Assembly (NCBI RefSeq): GCF_004331075.1
Contig: NZ_SJNX01000002.1
Location: 186,001 to 250,000 of the forward strand
Length of the DNA stretch: 64,000 nt
DNA from: Acinetobacter brisouioides
Lineage (GTDB): Bacteria > Pseudomonadota > Gammaproteobacteria > Pseudomonadales > Moraxellaceae
Direction of reading: 5' to 3'
Notes under the pieces: model-generated
Seen by the model: the letters and a program-made list of their open reading frames with translations, nothing else
Database searches by the model: none
Told to the model about the DNA's origin: nothing
Shown: positions 9,371 through 19,224 of the stretch, piece after piece
Numbering within the stretch: position 1 is the first letter of the stretch
Layout of the letters: every line of letters begins with the position of its first letter
Position numbers and translations under genes: made by a program

Positions 9371-10066
9371 ATGCAAGCGCTGCCATGGAATACCAACGCC
9401 CAGAACACAAAATTTGTCGCTTCTTATAGTGGAGGTAAAGACAGTAGCCTTGCTCTCTTTCAGGCCATGCAAATGGGTGAAGCGATAGGTTTAATTGTGA
9501 TGCTAGAAGAACAAGGGCTTAAGTCACGTTCACATGGCATGTCATTCGACATTATCCATGCGCAAGCCGATGCCATCGGGCTGCCTATTTTTACCGCTTC
9601 AGCAACATGGCAAAGTTATGAAGCACAGTTTATTCAACTGCTTACTCAGCAAAAAGCATTGGGTGTAGATGTTTTAGTCACTGGTGATATTGACTTACTC
9701 GGTCATGCAGAATGGAATCAATCCGTCTGTGATAAAAGTCAGTTAAAGCTATGTATGCCGCTATGGCAAAAACCCCGCCTAGATATTATTCATGAATTTA
9801 TAAACTTAGGTTTTCAAAGCGTTATTGTTACGGTGAACCTAGATTTAGGTATGACAGTTGAAGATCTTGGGCGAGTTTTGACTACCCAGTATGTAGAAGA
9901 ACTTTGTGGGCGTGGCATTGATCCCTGTGGTGAAGCGGGTGAATTTCATACCACAGTCATTGATGGTCCAATCTTTAAAAAGCCACTTTCAATTCGCAAA
10001 GGTGATATTCTGTATCACAACAATTATGCGTTTTTGCCCCTTACATTAGAACATTATGAAATTTAA
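9371..10066 (+). CDS. Dph6-like PP-loop ATP pyrophosphatase
   Basis: This 231-residue protein belongs to the adenine-nucleotide alpha-hydrolase superfamily of the diphthamide-synthetase (Dph6, formerly DUF71) type. The PP-loop SGGKDSSLAL lies at about residues 20-29. GDIDLLGHAEWN and CGEAGEFHTTVIDGP are the characteristic Dph6-domain motifs. Bacteria lack diphthamide, so the substrate is unknown, and an ATP-dependent amidation or thiolation is only an inference. The peroxiredoxin gene starts 6 to 9 nt downstream, implying a two-gene operon. Confidence 0.82.
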   Translation: MQALPWNTNAQNTKFVASYSGGKDSSLALFQAMQMGEAIGLIVMLEEQGLKSRSHGMSFDIIHAQADAIGLPIFTASATWQSYEAQFIQLLTQQKALGVDVLVTGDIDLLGHAEWNQSVCDKSQLKLCMPLWQKPRLDIIHEFINLGFQSVIVTVNLDLGMTVEDLGRVLTTQYVEELCGRGIDPCGEAGEFHTTVIDGPIFKKPLSIRKGDILYHNNYAFLPLTLEHYEI

Positions 10067-10075
10067 GGACAGATG

Positions 10076-10537
10076 ATGACCGACAGCATTCAACTTCCAA
10101 ATCAAGCCTTTCCTGCAACAACAGGTGAAATCAACTTAGCTGAAGTTGCATCAGAATGGTTGATTGTTTATTTTTATCCAAAAGATTCAACACCAGGCTG
10201 TACCACTCAAGCAGTTGATTTTTCTTGTATTCAAGATCAGTTTACTGAGCAAGGTGCAACGATTTTTGGGATTTCACGTGACTCAGTAAAATCTCACCAG
10301 AACTTCACTGAAAAGCAAGCACTCAAAATCAATCTGATTAGTGATAAAGAAGAAATTTTATGCCAACACTTCGATGTCATTAAAGAAAAAAATATGTATG
10401 GCAAAAAAGTCATGGGCATTGAACGCTCAACTTTTATTTTCCATAACGGCAAGTTAGTGAAAGAATACCGTAAGGTCAAAGCTGCAGGTCATGCCGAGCA
10501 AGTACTTGCCGATCTTAAGGCACTCAAAGCTGCATAA
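10076..10537 (+). CDS. bcp: Thioredoxin-dependent peroxiredoxin, BCP/PrxQ family
   Basis: This 153-residue cytoplasmic peroxidase reduces hydroperoxides. The peroxidatic cysteine lies in PKDSTPGCTTQA (about residue 42), and a second cysteine occurs about five residues later than usual (FSCIQDQF). The FGISRDS and NLISDKEE motifs are those of BCP. Two ATG codons in tandem exist at 10073 and 10076; the AAGGA site is 3 and 6 nt away respectively, so the second is slightly favoured. It follows the Dph6-like gene and ends at a bidirectional terminator. Confidence 0.9.
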   Translation: MTDSIQLPNQAFPATTGEINLAEVASEWLIVYFYPKDSTPGCTTQAVDFSCIQDQFTEQGATIFGISRDSVKSHQNFTEKQALKINLISDKEEILCQHFDVIKEKNMYGKKVMGIERSTFIFHNGKLVKEYRKVKAAGHAEQVLADLKALKAA

Positions 10538-10542
10538 AAAAT

Positions 10543-10572
10543 AATAGCTAGCGGTAATGCTAGCTATTTTTT
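10543..10572. terminator. Bidirectional terminator between bcp and nadM
   Basis: A perfect 10-bp stem AATAGCTAGC/GCTAGCTATT with a 6-nt loop (10543-10568) is flanked by A- and T-runs. The genes on both sides converge on it. Confidence 0.88.
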
Positions 10573-11137
10573 AAAAACTGCTACTGTCTTGTCGTGTAAA
10601 ACGCTGTTTTAGCTCACTATAAACAGGCGTTGTTTGAAATTGCTGTAAAAACTCAATCGTACCTTGCGGAAAATACTGGGTTTGAATTTCACCACGATAA
10701 TAAGCTTCACGCATTGGTGTTGCAGAAATCGAATTTTTTAAACTTTCTAGCTCGACCAAGGTCCAGTCTGGAAATAGTTGTAAATAGTATGATGAATCAT
10801 CTTTAAAGTGACCAATCAGTCCAATGCTTGCCTGCACTGGTGTATTGGCTGCGACAAGGTCTTTGACCAACTTCACCCATTTTTGATCATCATATACATC
10901 AACAACATGCACAAAAACAATACGCTGTTGATCTTCCTGAGAAAAATTCGACAAGATCATCTGTTCACGTTCTTGAGCAAGAAACGGGTTTTTGATACTG
11001 CGCTCGGCTTGAGCCGAACCTAAAGCAATAATCACCTTCTGACTTTGTTGTAGTGCAATCTGAATAGTCTGCATATGCGCCAGATGAAATGGTTGAAAAC
11101 GCCCAATGAAAACAAGATAATCAAAACGATACATCAT
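10571..11137 (-). CDS. nadM: Nicotinamide-nucleotide adenylyltransferase, NadM type
   Basis: This 188-residue nucleotidyltransferase joins NMN and ATP to form NAD. The N-terminal GRFQPFHLAHMQT carries the HxxH nucleotide-binding motif, and ISATPMREAYY is the second signature (about residues 137-147). The length fits a single-domain NadM; bifunctional homologs carry a Nudix domain that is absent here. The start is one of two tandem ATGs, at 11137 or 11134. It is monocistronic, and the other genes of NAD salvage are not nearby. Confidence 0.87.
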   Translation of the reverse strand: MMYRFDYLVFIGRFQPFHLAHMQTIQIALQQSQKVIIALGSAQAERSIKNPFLAQEREQMILSNFSQEDQQRIVFVHVVDVYDDQKWVKLVKDLVAANTPVQASIGLIGHFKDDSSYYLQLFPDWTLVELESLKNSISATPMREAYYRGEIQTQYFPQGTIEFLQQFQTTPVYSELKQRFTRQDSSSF

Positions 11138-11252
11138 AGGATATCAATAATTAAACCAAAGGATGGTGAAGTGCAATGATAAAGAATCAGCGTGAAGCAT
11201 AACAATTTACCCTGTAAAAATCACCAAATACTGCAAATAAAGGATATGAATA

Positions 11253-12104
11253 ATGACACTCACTTGTTTAACACAACCCCATCAGCATTTACAGGCAAGC
11301 CTTGAACATGGCGTACTAACCATTGCCATTGACCGTGCAATTGCTAAAAATGCGATTTATAGTGGGCTATATTTATGGATTGCTCAAGCTTTAGACCAAG
11401 CCAATGCCAGTGATGAAGTTCGTGTAGTTGTTTTACGCGGCGCAGGCGATGACTTTACCGCAGGCAATGACATGCAGGATTTTTTAGATTCCCTGCAAAA
11501 TCCAGCCAGCAGCAGTGCGGCAGAACAACCTCCTTTTGTCTTGCTCAAATCTGCAGCCAAACTCTCTAAACCGCTGATTGTTGCAGTAAAAGGTGTAGCG
11601 ATTGGTATTGGCGTAACACTTCTGTTGCATGCAGACTTGGTCTATGCTGATGAATCTGCTGTGTTTCAATTGCCATTTGTCAGTCTTGGGCTATCACCAG
11701 AAGGTGGCGCAAGCAAACTTTTGCAACAACAAGTTGGCTATCATCATGCCGCAGAACTGTTGCTAACCGCACAAAAATTCAATGCACATACTGCTGAAAA
11801 ATTTGGCTTAATCAATCAGGTTTTTTCTAATGAACATCTGCGCGCACCATTTCATTTAATGACCTTGATGGAACATCATGATGTTTATGATTTTGCGAAT
11901 GAAACAGCGAAAAATATGGCAAAACTTCCAATTGCATCGCTTAAGCAAACCAAAGCACTCATGAAACAGAACCTGCCTGAAATTTTGACGTGGATCGATG
12001 AAGAAGCTGAAATTTTTATGCAACGGGTCAAATCACCTGAACTGCATGAAGCGGTCAATGCTTTTTTGGAAAAGCGCGAAGCTGATTTCTCAAAATTCAA
12101 CTAA
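11253..12104 (+). CDS. Enoyl-CoA hydratase/isomerase family protein
   Basis: This 283-residue crotonase-fold protein has the oxyanion-hole segments DDFTAGNDMQDF (about residues 70-81) and VKGVAIGIGVTLLLHADLVY (about 113-132), followed by FVSLGLSPEGGAS, where a Glu occupies the usual acid/base position of hydratases and isomerases. The C-terminal helices carry substrate-binding and trimer contacts. No other beta-oxidation genes are adjacent, so the exact substrate cannot be assigned. A hairpin terminator follows. Confidence 0.85.
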   Translation: MTLTCLTQPHQHLQASLEHGVLTIAIDRAIAKNAIYSGLYLWIAQALDQANASDEVRVVVLRGAGDDFTAGNDMQDFLDSLQNPASSSAAEQPPFVLLKSAAKLSKPLIVAVKGVAIGIGVTLLLHADLVYADESAVFQLPFVSLGLSPEGGASKLLQQQVGYHHAAELLLTAQKFNAHTAEKFGLINQVFSNEHLRAPFHLMTLMEHHDVYDFANETAKNMAKLPIASLKQTKALMKQNLPEILTWIDEEAEIFMQRVKSPELHEAVNAFLEKREADFSKFN

Positions 12105-12115
12105 ATAGCCTCTTT

Positions 12116-12144
12116 AGGTAGCTCTTTCCTGAGCTGCCTATTTA
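12116..12144 (+). terminator. Terminator after the enoyl-CoA hydratase-like gene
   Basis: A 9-bp stem AGGTAGCTC/GAGCTGCCT (12116-12124, 12131-12139) with a 6-nt loop is followed by ATTTATA, a weak T-tract. Confidence 0.6.
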
Positions 12145-12223
12145 TACAATACACAATCCTACATGCAACTGCGTGTAGAATAGCAGATAATATTTTCTGA
12201 TTTTTTGTTGTGATATTTAAAAT

Positions 12224-12982
12224 ATGGACACTACGAAAACCACAGCCAAAGCTCGTTACCATGAGGCTGCACTTGATGATATTGACGTCAATCAATTTAA
12301 AAAAGTCATCGAAAGCCGCCGTTCAGTGCGTAAATTTACCGATACGCCTATTCCTGATGAAATTTTAGATGAATGTTTAGACCTTGCATTACTTGCACCT
12401 AATTCTTCAAATTTACAGCCGTGGATGTTTTATGTGGTGCAATCGGCTGAGAAAAAAACGCAACTGGTTAAAGCCTGTATGGGGCAACTGGCTGCTCGAA
12501 CTGCGGCTGAATTAATTGTATGCGTGGCACGTACAGATCGTATTGATGAAATGGCAAAGAAAAATCTCAGTCAGTTTCCAATGCCTAAAACGCCAAAAGC
12601 AGTGCAGCAATACTATCGCTTTATTGCCTATAACTACAAAACAGGGCTGTTCAACAGTATTGGTAACGTCAAAAAACTGGCTTTTAGCGTTGTTCGCCAA
12701 TTTATCCCTCTGCCTGTCACTGCATTTAGTCCTGAAGACCGTAAACTTTGGGCTGTTAAAAGCACTGCCCTTGCCTGTGAAAATTTAGTTTTAGCGCTCC
12801 GTGCTTATGGTTTTGACAGTTGTATGATGGAAGGTTTTGATGAACCTCGCGTACGTAAAATTTTACAACTGGGTGATGAAGAATATCCTGTGATGGTCAT
12901 CGGTGCTGGGCAACGTGCCGAAGATGGTGTGTTCTTTCCACAATACCGTTTTGAACGCGAGTTATTTGTTCAGAAGGTTTAA
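12224..12982 (+). CDS. Nitroreductase-family FMN-dependent oxidoreductase
   Basis: This 252-residue protein has the nitroreductase N-terminus IESRRSVRKFTDTPIPDEIL, whose Arg/Ser residues contact FMN, followed by LLAPNSSNLQPW. A C-terminal VIGAGQRAEDGVFFPQYRF completes the FMN site. These enzymes reduce nitroaromatics, quinones or flavins with NAD(P)H as soluble dimers. The physiological substrate is unknown. There is no obvious operon partner. The three-hairpin repeat follows the gene. Confidence 0.85.
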   Translation: MDTTKTTAKARYHEAALDDIDVNQFKKVIESRRSVRKFTDTPIPDEILDECLDLALLAPNSSNLQPWMFYVVQSAEKKTQLVKACMGQLAARTAAELIVCVARTDRIDEMAKKNLSQFPMPKTPKAVQQYYRFIAYNYKTGLFNSIGNVKKLAFSVVRQFIPLPVTAFSPEDRKLWAVKSTALACENLVLALRAYGFDSCMMEGFDEPRVRKILQLGDEEYPVMVIGAGQRAEDGVFFPQYRFERELFVQKV

Positions 12983-13020
12983 TACAGCTCTTGCCTATCG
13001 ACTTTCCAATTATTCGATAC

Positions 13021-13120
13021 ACGCAAGGCGACATGGATGTCGCCGTTTGATTGTGGTACATGGATGTGCCATCAATCAAACAGAGGGCTTTTGTTACTTT
13101 TCGCCCATGAAAAGTAAAAC
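13021..13120. repeat. Intergenic triple-hairpin element
   Basis: Three consecutive inverted repeats occupy the gap between two convergent genes. The first is GGCGACAT/ATGTCGCC at 13027-13044. The second spans 13045-13081, with GTTTGATTG paired with CAATCAAAC and an inner stem. The third is TTACTTTTC/GAAAAGTAA at 13094-13117. The first two share the tip ACATGGATGT. The layout resembles REP/BIME or MITE-like intergenic repeats found in multiple copies in Acinetobacter and related genomes; that comparison is from memory. No second copy is in this window. Confidence 0.65.
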
Positions 13121-13171
13121 CTTATCAATACAAAATCATTTCTAAAGTTCATTCGTGATCATAAAAGTGAT

Positions 13172-13483
13172 TCAAATATCCAAAATTTGAATAAACTCAA
13201 AAGCAGGTTCTTCATACGGATGACTGGCTTGTAAAGCTTGAGCAACCTGCTTGGCCTGTGCTTCAGGAACGATAGTTTCTACACGCCATTCTTCAAGTTG
13301 TTCGAGCTGATCGAGTTGCCCTAAAAATGGGTCTGCACCTTTTACAGGTTTAAACTGCCCAATGCCTTTAACCTGCCATGCACACTGTTCATAGTTGCCT
13401 ATTCCACCTGCACCTGCAGCAAAAATGGCTTGTTTGGTTGACTCAAGATGGCTTTCAGGAACGTAATAGATGAGTTTGAGCAT
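13172..13483 (-). CDS. NIF3/YqfO-like small protein
   Basis: This 103-residue protein reads as the stand-alone YqfO (CutA1-like ferredoxin-fold) domain found inside NIF3/GTP cyclohydrolase I type 2-like proteins. The start MLKLIYYVPESHLESTKQAIF, the central GAGGIGNYEQCAWQ and the end ASHPYEEPAFEF are the family signatures. Single-domain homologs are common in proteobacteria, and their role is unknown. It is followed downstream by the hairpin element, with no clear operon partner. Confidence 0.85.
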   Translation of the reverse strand: MLKLIYYVPESHLESTKQAIFAAGAGGIGNYEQCAWQVKGIGQFKPVKGADPFLGQLDQLEQLEEWRVETIVPEAQAKQVAQALQASHPYEEPAFEFIQILDI

Positions 13484-13511
13484 AAAGTTTCCATTTTAAA
13501 ATATTGAATAT

Positions 13512-14003
13512 CTATCTGTTATAGAAATAACTTTTCAAAAACTGATCTGTATTATATGTAATATTCAATAAACTGTTCTTTTCATCACACCAAACTAAAT
13601 GAGGGAAACAGTATCCATCGCGTTCTTGCTTATATTCTCGCCCGCGAATTGCAACCAACTTAACTTTGACACGATAATAATCTCCATACATAGCATGTCG
13701 TTGTGAGATTAAATGATGAAAGTCATATTGAATAATAATTTTTGCTGATTGTAGCTGCTCTAAATCTAGATTATTTTTATCTAGATAAAAATTTAAAAGC
13801 TCAGATAATTTCGACAATAATTGCCTCGATCTCTGATTTTTTATATTTGATGTTTGCTTGAGTATATCAAGCTCAATTTCGCACATGTCTTCTATTAAGC
13901 AATCTGTATATAGAACTCCTAGCCCCCAAAACCCATTATAATCATGATAACGATTTATTATTTTTTCAGCTAACACATACGCAATATCTTTAAATTTTTT
14001 CAT
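13512..14003 (-). CDS. Hypothetical protein, AT-rich orphan
   Basis: This 163-residue protein has no signal peptide or membrane segment. It is rich in Ile, Leu, Tyr, Asn and Lys, and its codons are more AT-rich than those of its neighbours, which may point to horizontal acquisition. A central helical stretch (about residues 50-90) is followed by a possible beta-rich C-terminus with YRVKVKLVAIRGREY. I do not recognise the family. It lies alone between the NIF3-like gene and the purL terminator. Confidence 0.6.
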   Translation of the reverse strand: MKKFKDIAYVLAEKIINRYHDYNGFWGLGVLYTDCLIEDMCEIELDILKQTSNIKNQRSRQLLSKLSELLNFYLDKNNLDLEQLQSAKIIIQYDFHHLISQRHAMYGDYYRVKVKLVAIRGREYKQERDGYCFPHLVWCDEKNSLLNITYNTDQFLKSYFYNR

Positions 14004-14048
14004 TGTAATTTTATAAAAAACTTTTCATTAACTAATTTTACCACAAAG

Positions 14049-14075
14049 AAAAAGCCACCTTACGGTGGCTTTTTC
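14049..14075 (-). terminator. Terminator of purL
   Basis: A perfect 12-bp stem GAAAAAGCCACC/GGTGGCTTTTTC with a 3-nt to 4-nt loop lies 20 nt beyond the purL stop on the minus strand, with T-tract pairing in both directions. Confidence 0.9.
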
Positions 14076-14094
14076 AACTTGATTAAATCAATGA

Positions 14095-17000
14095 TTAACC
14101 AATAAATTTACGTGCGTTACGGAACATACGTAACCATGCACCATCCTCAGTCCAGCCTTCTGGCGCCCAAGAATGCTGAATCGCACGGAAGTTACGCTCA
14201 GGGTGCGGCATCATAATTGTCGCACGACCATCTTTAGACGTTACGCCTGTAATCGCATCTGGCGAACCGTTCGGGTTCAATGGATAATGCTGAGTCGGCT
14301 GACCAAGGCTATCCACATAACGTAAAGTCACTTGATGCCCTGCTTGCAAGCTTGCCAAGTTTTCAGCACTTGCCACAACACGACCTTCACCATGCGCAAC
14401 TGCGATTGGTAAAATCGAACCGTCCATATCTTGCAACAATACCGAAGCTGATTTTTCTACACGAACATTGACTGCACGTGCTTCAAACACTTCAGAAGTG
14501 TTACGGTGGAAACGAGGCCAAGCATCCGCACCCGGAATGAGTGGTGCAAGTTGTGAAATCATCTGACAGCCGTTACACACACCTAAAGTGAAGGTATCGT
14601 CACGGTGGAAGAATTTCTCAAACTGGTCACGCAATTTCGCATTGAACAAGACTGATTTTGCCCAGCCGCCACCAGCACCCAGTACGTCACCGTAAGAGAA
14701 GCCACCACAAGCCACTAAGCCTTCGAAGTCATTTAAGTCAACTCGACCCGCAAGCAAATCACTCATGTGAACATCGACTGTGTTAAAGCCAACTTTATCA
14801 AATGCAGCAGCCATTTCAGTTTGACCATTGACACCTTGTTCACGCAAAATCACCATGCTTGGACGGCGTAAATTAATGAACGGCGCTTCTACAGGTTCAT
14901 TTAAGTCATATGTTGGCTGTGCAATCAAACCTTTGTGGTTTTTATCTGCAATCAATGCAAACTCTTGATCAGCAGTTTCAAAGTTGTCACGTAAACGCTG
15001 GATTTGATGTGAAACTTCTGCCCATGCCTGTTGCAATTCTGCACGGTCTAAATTTAAGCCATTGATGCTTAACTGGTCGCTGTTATTCACTTGACCGACC
15101 ACAGTAATTGCATCTTTCAGGCTTGATGCTGTAACTTCAGCTTCAAGCGCTGCCCAGTCAGCCGCTTTGATTTGTACAACCGCACCAATTTCTTCAGCAA
15201 ACAGGCTTTCGGTGCTTTGGTTTTCCAAAGCCACACCCAAGCGTGAAACAAACATCATTTCAGCTACAGTTGCCAACAAACCACCATCACCGATGTCATG
15301 GTAAGCCTGAAGTAAACCACGGTTGTTCCAGGCTTGAACTAATGCAAAGAATGCTTTGAAATCATCAAAACTGTCTACGTCAGGTGTCACTGAACCGATT
15401 GCTTTATAAACTTGAGCAAGGATCGAACCACCTAAACGGAACTGACCTTTTGACAAATCAATACGGACAAGCACTGAATCATCTAAGTTTTTCAATTCAG
15501 GAGTCAATGTTTTACGAACATCCAAGACTGGCGCAAATGCAGTAATAACACCTGTCATCGGTGAAGTCACAGCTTTATCAACGCCTTCATCTCTCCAAGT
15601 GGTACGCATTGAAAGTGAGTCTTTACCAACTGGAATCGCGATACCCAATGCAGGGCACATTTCCATCCCGATTGCTTTAACACCTTCAAACAAGGCTTGG
15701 TCTTCACCTTTTTGTCCAGCCGCAGCCATCCAGTTCGCAGACAACTTAATGTCGCTGATCTGTTCAATATTGGCACACATGATGTTTGAGATTGCTTCAG
15801 CCACTGCTAAACGTGCAGATGCCGCTGGGTTAAGTAATGCAACTGGTGGACGTTCGCCCATTGCCATCGCTTCGCCTGTATAACCTTCAAGGCTTGTGGT
15901 GGTGACTGCTGCATCAGCAACAGGAACCTGCCAGCGACCAACCATCTGGTCACGTGCAACCATACCTGTAATTGAGCGGTCACCGATGGTAATCAAGAAT
16001 GATTTAGATGCAACAGTCGGGTTTTTCAAGACACGGAAAATCGCATCTTTCAAATCAACTTTAGATGCATCAAACTCGTTACCTTGACGTTCGATGGTTT
16101 CGTAAGAACGTTGCATACGTGGCGTGCCACCCAACATCACTTGCATTGGGATGTCGACTGCCTTGTTCTCAAACAATGGATCTTCAACCGTTAAGTGACG
16201 CGCTTCTGTCGCTTCACCCAGTACTGCAAACGGACAGCGTTCACGCGCACAAATTGATTCAAACTGTGCCAACGACTCTGGACGGATCGCCAAGACATAA
16301 CGTTCTTGTGCTTCGTTTGACCAGATTTCCATTGGGCTCATGCCTGGCTCAAGTGATGGAATCTTACGTAAGTTCAACACTGCACCCAACTCATGATCAT
16401 TCACCAGTTCAGGCATTGCATTGGATAAACCACCCGCACCTACGTCATGAACAGAAACGATTGGGTTAAAGTCTTCTAAGCGCCAGCATGTGTCAATCAC
16501 TTCCTGACAACGGCGTTCCATTTCTGGGTTTTCACGTTGTACCGAAGCAAAGTCAAGGTTTTCACCCATCGTACCGCTATCTACAGAAGATGCTGCACCA
16601 CCGCCAAGGCCGATCAACATGGCAGGACCACCAAGTACAATCAGTAAATCACCTGGTTGAATCGCATCTTTCTCGACATGGTCAGGACGAATGTTACCGT
16701 AACCACCTGCGATCATGATTGGTTTATGGAAACCTTTCACTTCACCATTAACATTTTGTTCAAATGTACGGAAGTAACCGTTCAGGTTTGGACGACCAAA
16801 TTCGTTGTTAAACGCGGCGCCACCCAAAGGACCTTCGATCATGATTTGTAATGGCGATGCCATACGTGAAGGTTTGCCGTAGTTGTATTCCCAAGGCTGT
16901 TCAAAACCAGGAATGTTCAGGTTAGATACCGTAAAACCTGTTAAACCTGCTTTTGGCTTACCACCACGACCTGTCGCGCCTTCATCACGGATTTCACCAC

Positions 17001-17931
17001 CTGAACCTGTTGCCGCACCTGCAAATGGAGAAATTGCAGTCGGGTGGTTGTGGGTTTCCACTTTCATGAGGATATGAGCAGCTTGGCTCTTGTATTTATA
17101 AATGTAATGACCTGTTGCTGCGTCTTGTTTTGGATAAAAACGCATCGTGTCATAACCAACAATCACCGAAGCATTGTCTTTATATGCTGACAACACATCA
17201 TTTGGTGATTCTTTATAGGTATTTTTAATCATTTGGAACAAAGACAATGGTTGTTTTTCACCATCAATTGTCCATTCAGAACCAAAGATTTTATGGCGGC
17301 AATGCTCAGAGTTGGCTTGAGCAAACATCATCAGTTCGATGTCGTTCGGGTTACGACCCAATTTAGTGAAAGCTGCTGTCAAGTAATCAATTTCTTGATC
17401 TGACAATGCAAAACCAAATTCTTGGTTGGCTTGAACTAATGCTTCTTTACCTTGACCCAAAATATCAATTGCATTTAGTGGTTTTGGTGCAGTCTCTGAA
17501 AATAATGCTTGAGCATCCTCAATCTGCTCAAACACAGTCTCGGTCATGCGGTCGTGCAATACCAGCTTTACAGCTTTTGAAACATCACTTACGCCTTTTA
17601 AAGTAAATAAAAGACCACGTTCTAAGCGGTGTACAGGCGTATTACAGTTTTTGAAAATATCGGTAGCTTTAGATGACCACGGTGAAATTGTGCCAACCCG
17701 CGGAGTCACCAAAATTTGAACTTCATCGGCTGCAACTTGACGCAACTCGAAAGACTGACCATCATTTAAAAGTTGTAAAGCTGACTGATATTGCTGCTCG
17801 TTGAGCGCTTGATCAAACAGATAAACCCATTGGCTATCAAAAGACTGAACAGAACTAATTGACGTCAAACGTGATAATAGTTGAGTTTTCTTAAAAGAGG
17901 AATGCGCTGAGGCACCGGCCACGATAAACAT
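14095..17931 (-). CDS. purL: Phosphoribosylformylglycinamidine synthase
   Basis: This 1278-residue protein is the large single-chain FGAM synthase of gammaproteobacteria, which aminates FGAR with glutamine and ATP in purine synthesis. It has an N-terminal PurS-like region, two AIRS-type halves ([15 protein letters not shown] and [11 protein letters not shown] are visible) and a C-terminal class I glutamine amidotransferase with the catalytic Cys in [11 protein letters not shown] (near residue 1125) and the His/Glu of MMPHPERNF near the end. The length equals that of E. coli PurL. The gene stands alone between its own terminator and an AT-rich promoter region. Confidence 0.97.
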   Translation of the reverse strand: MFIVAGASAHSSFKKTQLLSRLTSISSVQSFDSQWVYLFDQALNEQQYQSALQLLNDGQSFELRQVAADEVQILVTPRVGTISPWSSKATDIFKNCNTPVHRLERGLLFTLKGVSDVSKAVKLVLHDRMTETVFEQIEDAQALFSETAPKPLNAIDILGQGKEALVQANQEFGFALSDQEIDYLTAAFTKLGRNPNDIELMMFAQANSEHCRHKIFGSEWTIDGEKQPLSLFQMIKNTYKESPNDVLSAYKDNASVIVGYDTMRFYPKQDAATGHYIYKYKSQAAHILMKVETHNHPTAISPFAGAATGSGGEIRDEGATGRGGKPKAGLTGFTVSNLNIPGFEQPWEYNYGKPSRMASPLQIMIEGPLGGAAFNNEFGRPNLNGYFRTFEQNVNGEVKGFHKPIMIAGGYGNIRPDHVEKDAIQPGDLLIVLGGPAMLIGLGGGAASSVDSGTMGENLDFASVQRENPEMERRCQEVIDTCWRLEDFNPIVSVHDVGAGGLSNAMPELVNDHELGAVLNLRKIPSLEPGMSPMEIWSNEAQERYVLAIRPESLAQFESICARERCPFAVLGEATEARHLTVEDPLFENKAVDIPMQVMLGGTPRMQRSYETIERQGNEFDASKVDLKDAIFRVLKNPTVASKSFLITIGDRSITGMVARDQMVGRWQVPVADAAVTTTSLEGYTGEAMAMGERPPVALLNPAASARLAVAEAISNIMCANIEQISDIKLSANWMAAAGQKGEDQALFEGVKAIGMEMCPALGIAIPVGKDSLSMRTTWRDEGVDKAVTSPMTGVITAFAPVLDVRKTLTPELKNLDDSVLVRIDLSKGQFRLGGSILAQVYKAIGSVTPDVDSFDDFKAFFALVQAWNNRGLLQAYHDIGDGGLLATVAEMMFVSRLGVALENQSTESLFAEEIGAVVQIKAADWAALEAEVTASSLKDAITVVGQVNNSDQLSINGLNLDRAELQQAWAEVSHQIQRLRDNFETADQEFALIADKNHKGLIAQPTYDLNEPVEAPFINLRRPSMVILREQGVNGQTEMAAAFDKVGFNTVDVHMSDLLAGRVDLNDFEGLVACGGFSYGDVLGAGGGWAKSVLFNAKLRDQFEKFFHRDDTFTLGVCNGCQMISQLAPLIPGADAWPRFHRNTSEVFEARAVNVRVEKSASVLLQDMDGSILPIAVAHGEGRVVASAENLASLQAGHQVTLRYVDSLGQPTQHYPLNPNGSPDAITGVTSKDGRATIMMPHPERNFRAIQHSWAPEGWTEDGAWLRMFRNARKFIG

Positions 17932-18333
17932 GTTGATTTTAGCTCCACGGGCTTGTCTTTAATGACGTTACCGCAATGTGACTTAGAGAGAGCGCATATT
18001 CTACTGTGAAAAGCCAAAATCAGCTAGATCAAGAAATAAGATTCTGTAAACGATTTTTAAAGAAGTCTTTATTTTTACAAAATATTTTTTTTAGATTGCT
18101 TGTTTTAAATGCAATTTTTTTTTCAAATTAAACTCAGTGCACAACAATTAGACAACATAAAGGGCTTTTTCTGCGGTCTATGTTCAAATTGAAATAGAAA
18201 ATAACCCTCTTTCGATGGTTTATGCTCTCTTTTTATCTTCAGCCATAACTGAAAGAAAAAGTGAAATAAAAATCTCAATATATCAGTGGCAAGTTAACGA
18301 ATACACATTCAAAGCACGATCTCCACGCCTATA
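17932..18333. other. AT-rich intergenic region upstream of purL
   Basis: About 400 nt with no convincing ORF. It must carry the purL promoter on the minus strand and the 3' end of the VIT-type gene. Long T- and A-runs fill 18050-18130. The stretch 18200-18245 shares a motif with the region before queC (see findings). No terminator is obvious for the VIT gene. Confidence 0.45.
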
Positions 18334-19038
18334 TTAATGAACATCCACATCAAATAACGAACCAACCCAGAAACTAAACAGCATCGCCAAAATACCCCAA
18401 ACCACAACCCGTAACGCACCTTTCCAAACGCTATTGCCTCCGACATAACTGGCGAGCGCACCTAAAATTCCCAAAGACACGATCCCCACACTCCCCACAC
18501 CGATTTGAATCCAGTGCGCAGGAAAAATTAGAATGGCGAACAATGGACACACGGCACCTAAAGAAAAAGAAAAAGCTGAAGAAAAAGCTGCTTGTAAAGG
18601 TTGTGCCAGTGTTTGTTCAAAAATTCCGATTTCATCACGAGCGTGGGCTTGTAAAGCGTCATGTGCGGTCAACTGTTTAGCCACTTCAACAGCCAAATCA
18701 GCATCTAAACCACGGTGTATATAAATTCTAGTGAGCTCTTTAAGTTCCTGATCGGGGTTGTGATGCAATTCATGCGCTTCCATTTTCAGGTCAGCTTGCT
18801 CAATGTCTTGTTGTGACTTTACTGAAATGTATTCGCCTGCCGCCATAGATACAGCACCCGAAATCAAACCTGCAATACAACTCACCAACAGCGTTTGGGC
18901 TGTTGCGCCACTTGCTGCAATCCCAATCACCAAACTGGTCACTGAAATAATGCCATCATTTGCACCCAGCACAGCAGCACGCAACCAACCTGAGCGTTCG
19001 GTATAATGTTTTTCAGGATGAGAAGAATGTCGTGTCAT
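18334..19038 (-). CDS. VIT1/CCC1-family Fe2+/Mn2+ transporter
   Basis: This 234-residue integral membrane protein has the VIT family start GWLRAAVLGANDGIISVTSL, with the conserved Asp in the first membrane segment, and GAVSMAAGEYISVKSQQD, with the conserved Met and Glu of TM2. Between TM2 and TM3 lies a cytosolic acidic helical hairpin (about residues 77-140), which in plant VIT1 binds metals. Three further hydrophobic segments follow. These carriers move Fe2+ or Mn2+ out of the cytosol against protons. Bacterial members are mostly uncharacterised. Confidence 0.9.
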   Translation of the reverse strand: MTRHSSHPEKHYTERSGWLRAAVLGANDGIISVTSLVIGIAASGATAQTLLVSCIAGLISGAVSMAAGEYISVKSQQDIEQADLKMEAHELHHNPDQELKELTRIYIHRGLDADLAVEVAKQLTAHDALQAHARDEIGIFEQTLAQPLQAAFSSAFSFSLGAVCPLFAILIFPAHWIQIGVGSVGIVSLGILGALASYVGGNSVWKGALRVVVWGILAMLFSFWVGSLFDVDVH

Positions 19039-19224
19039 TATTATCTGCTCTTGATCTTATGATTGTACTTAGCTTGTATATAGCAGAAATTAGTCATTGC
19101 TTCGACATTTATGCAAGATAAACTCCGCAACATCTGCAATTACGACAAGTCATGACGTTATACTCTAGAGTCTATAGCGCTTTTTTGGCATGATGTCTTT
19201 TTACAAGGAATAAAAACTGAATTC

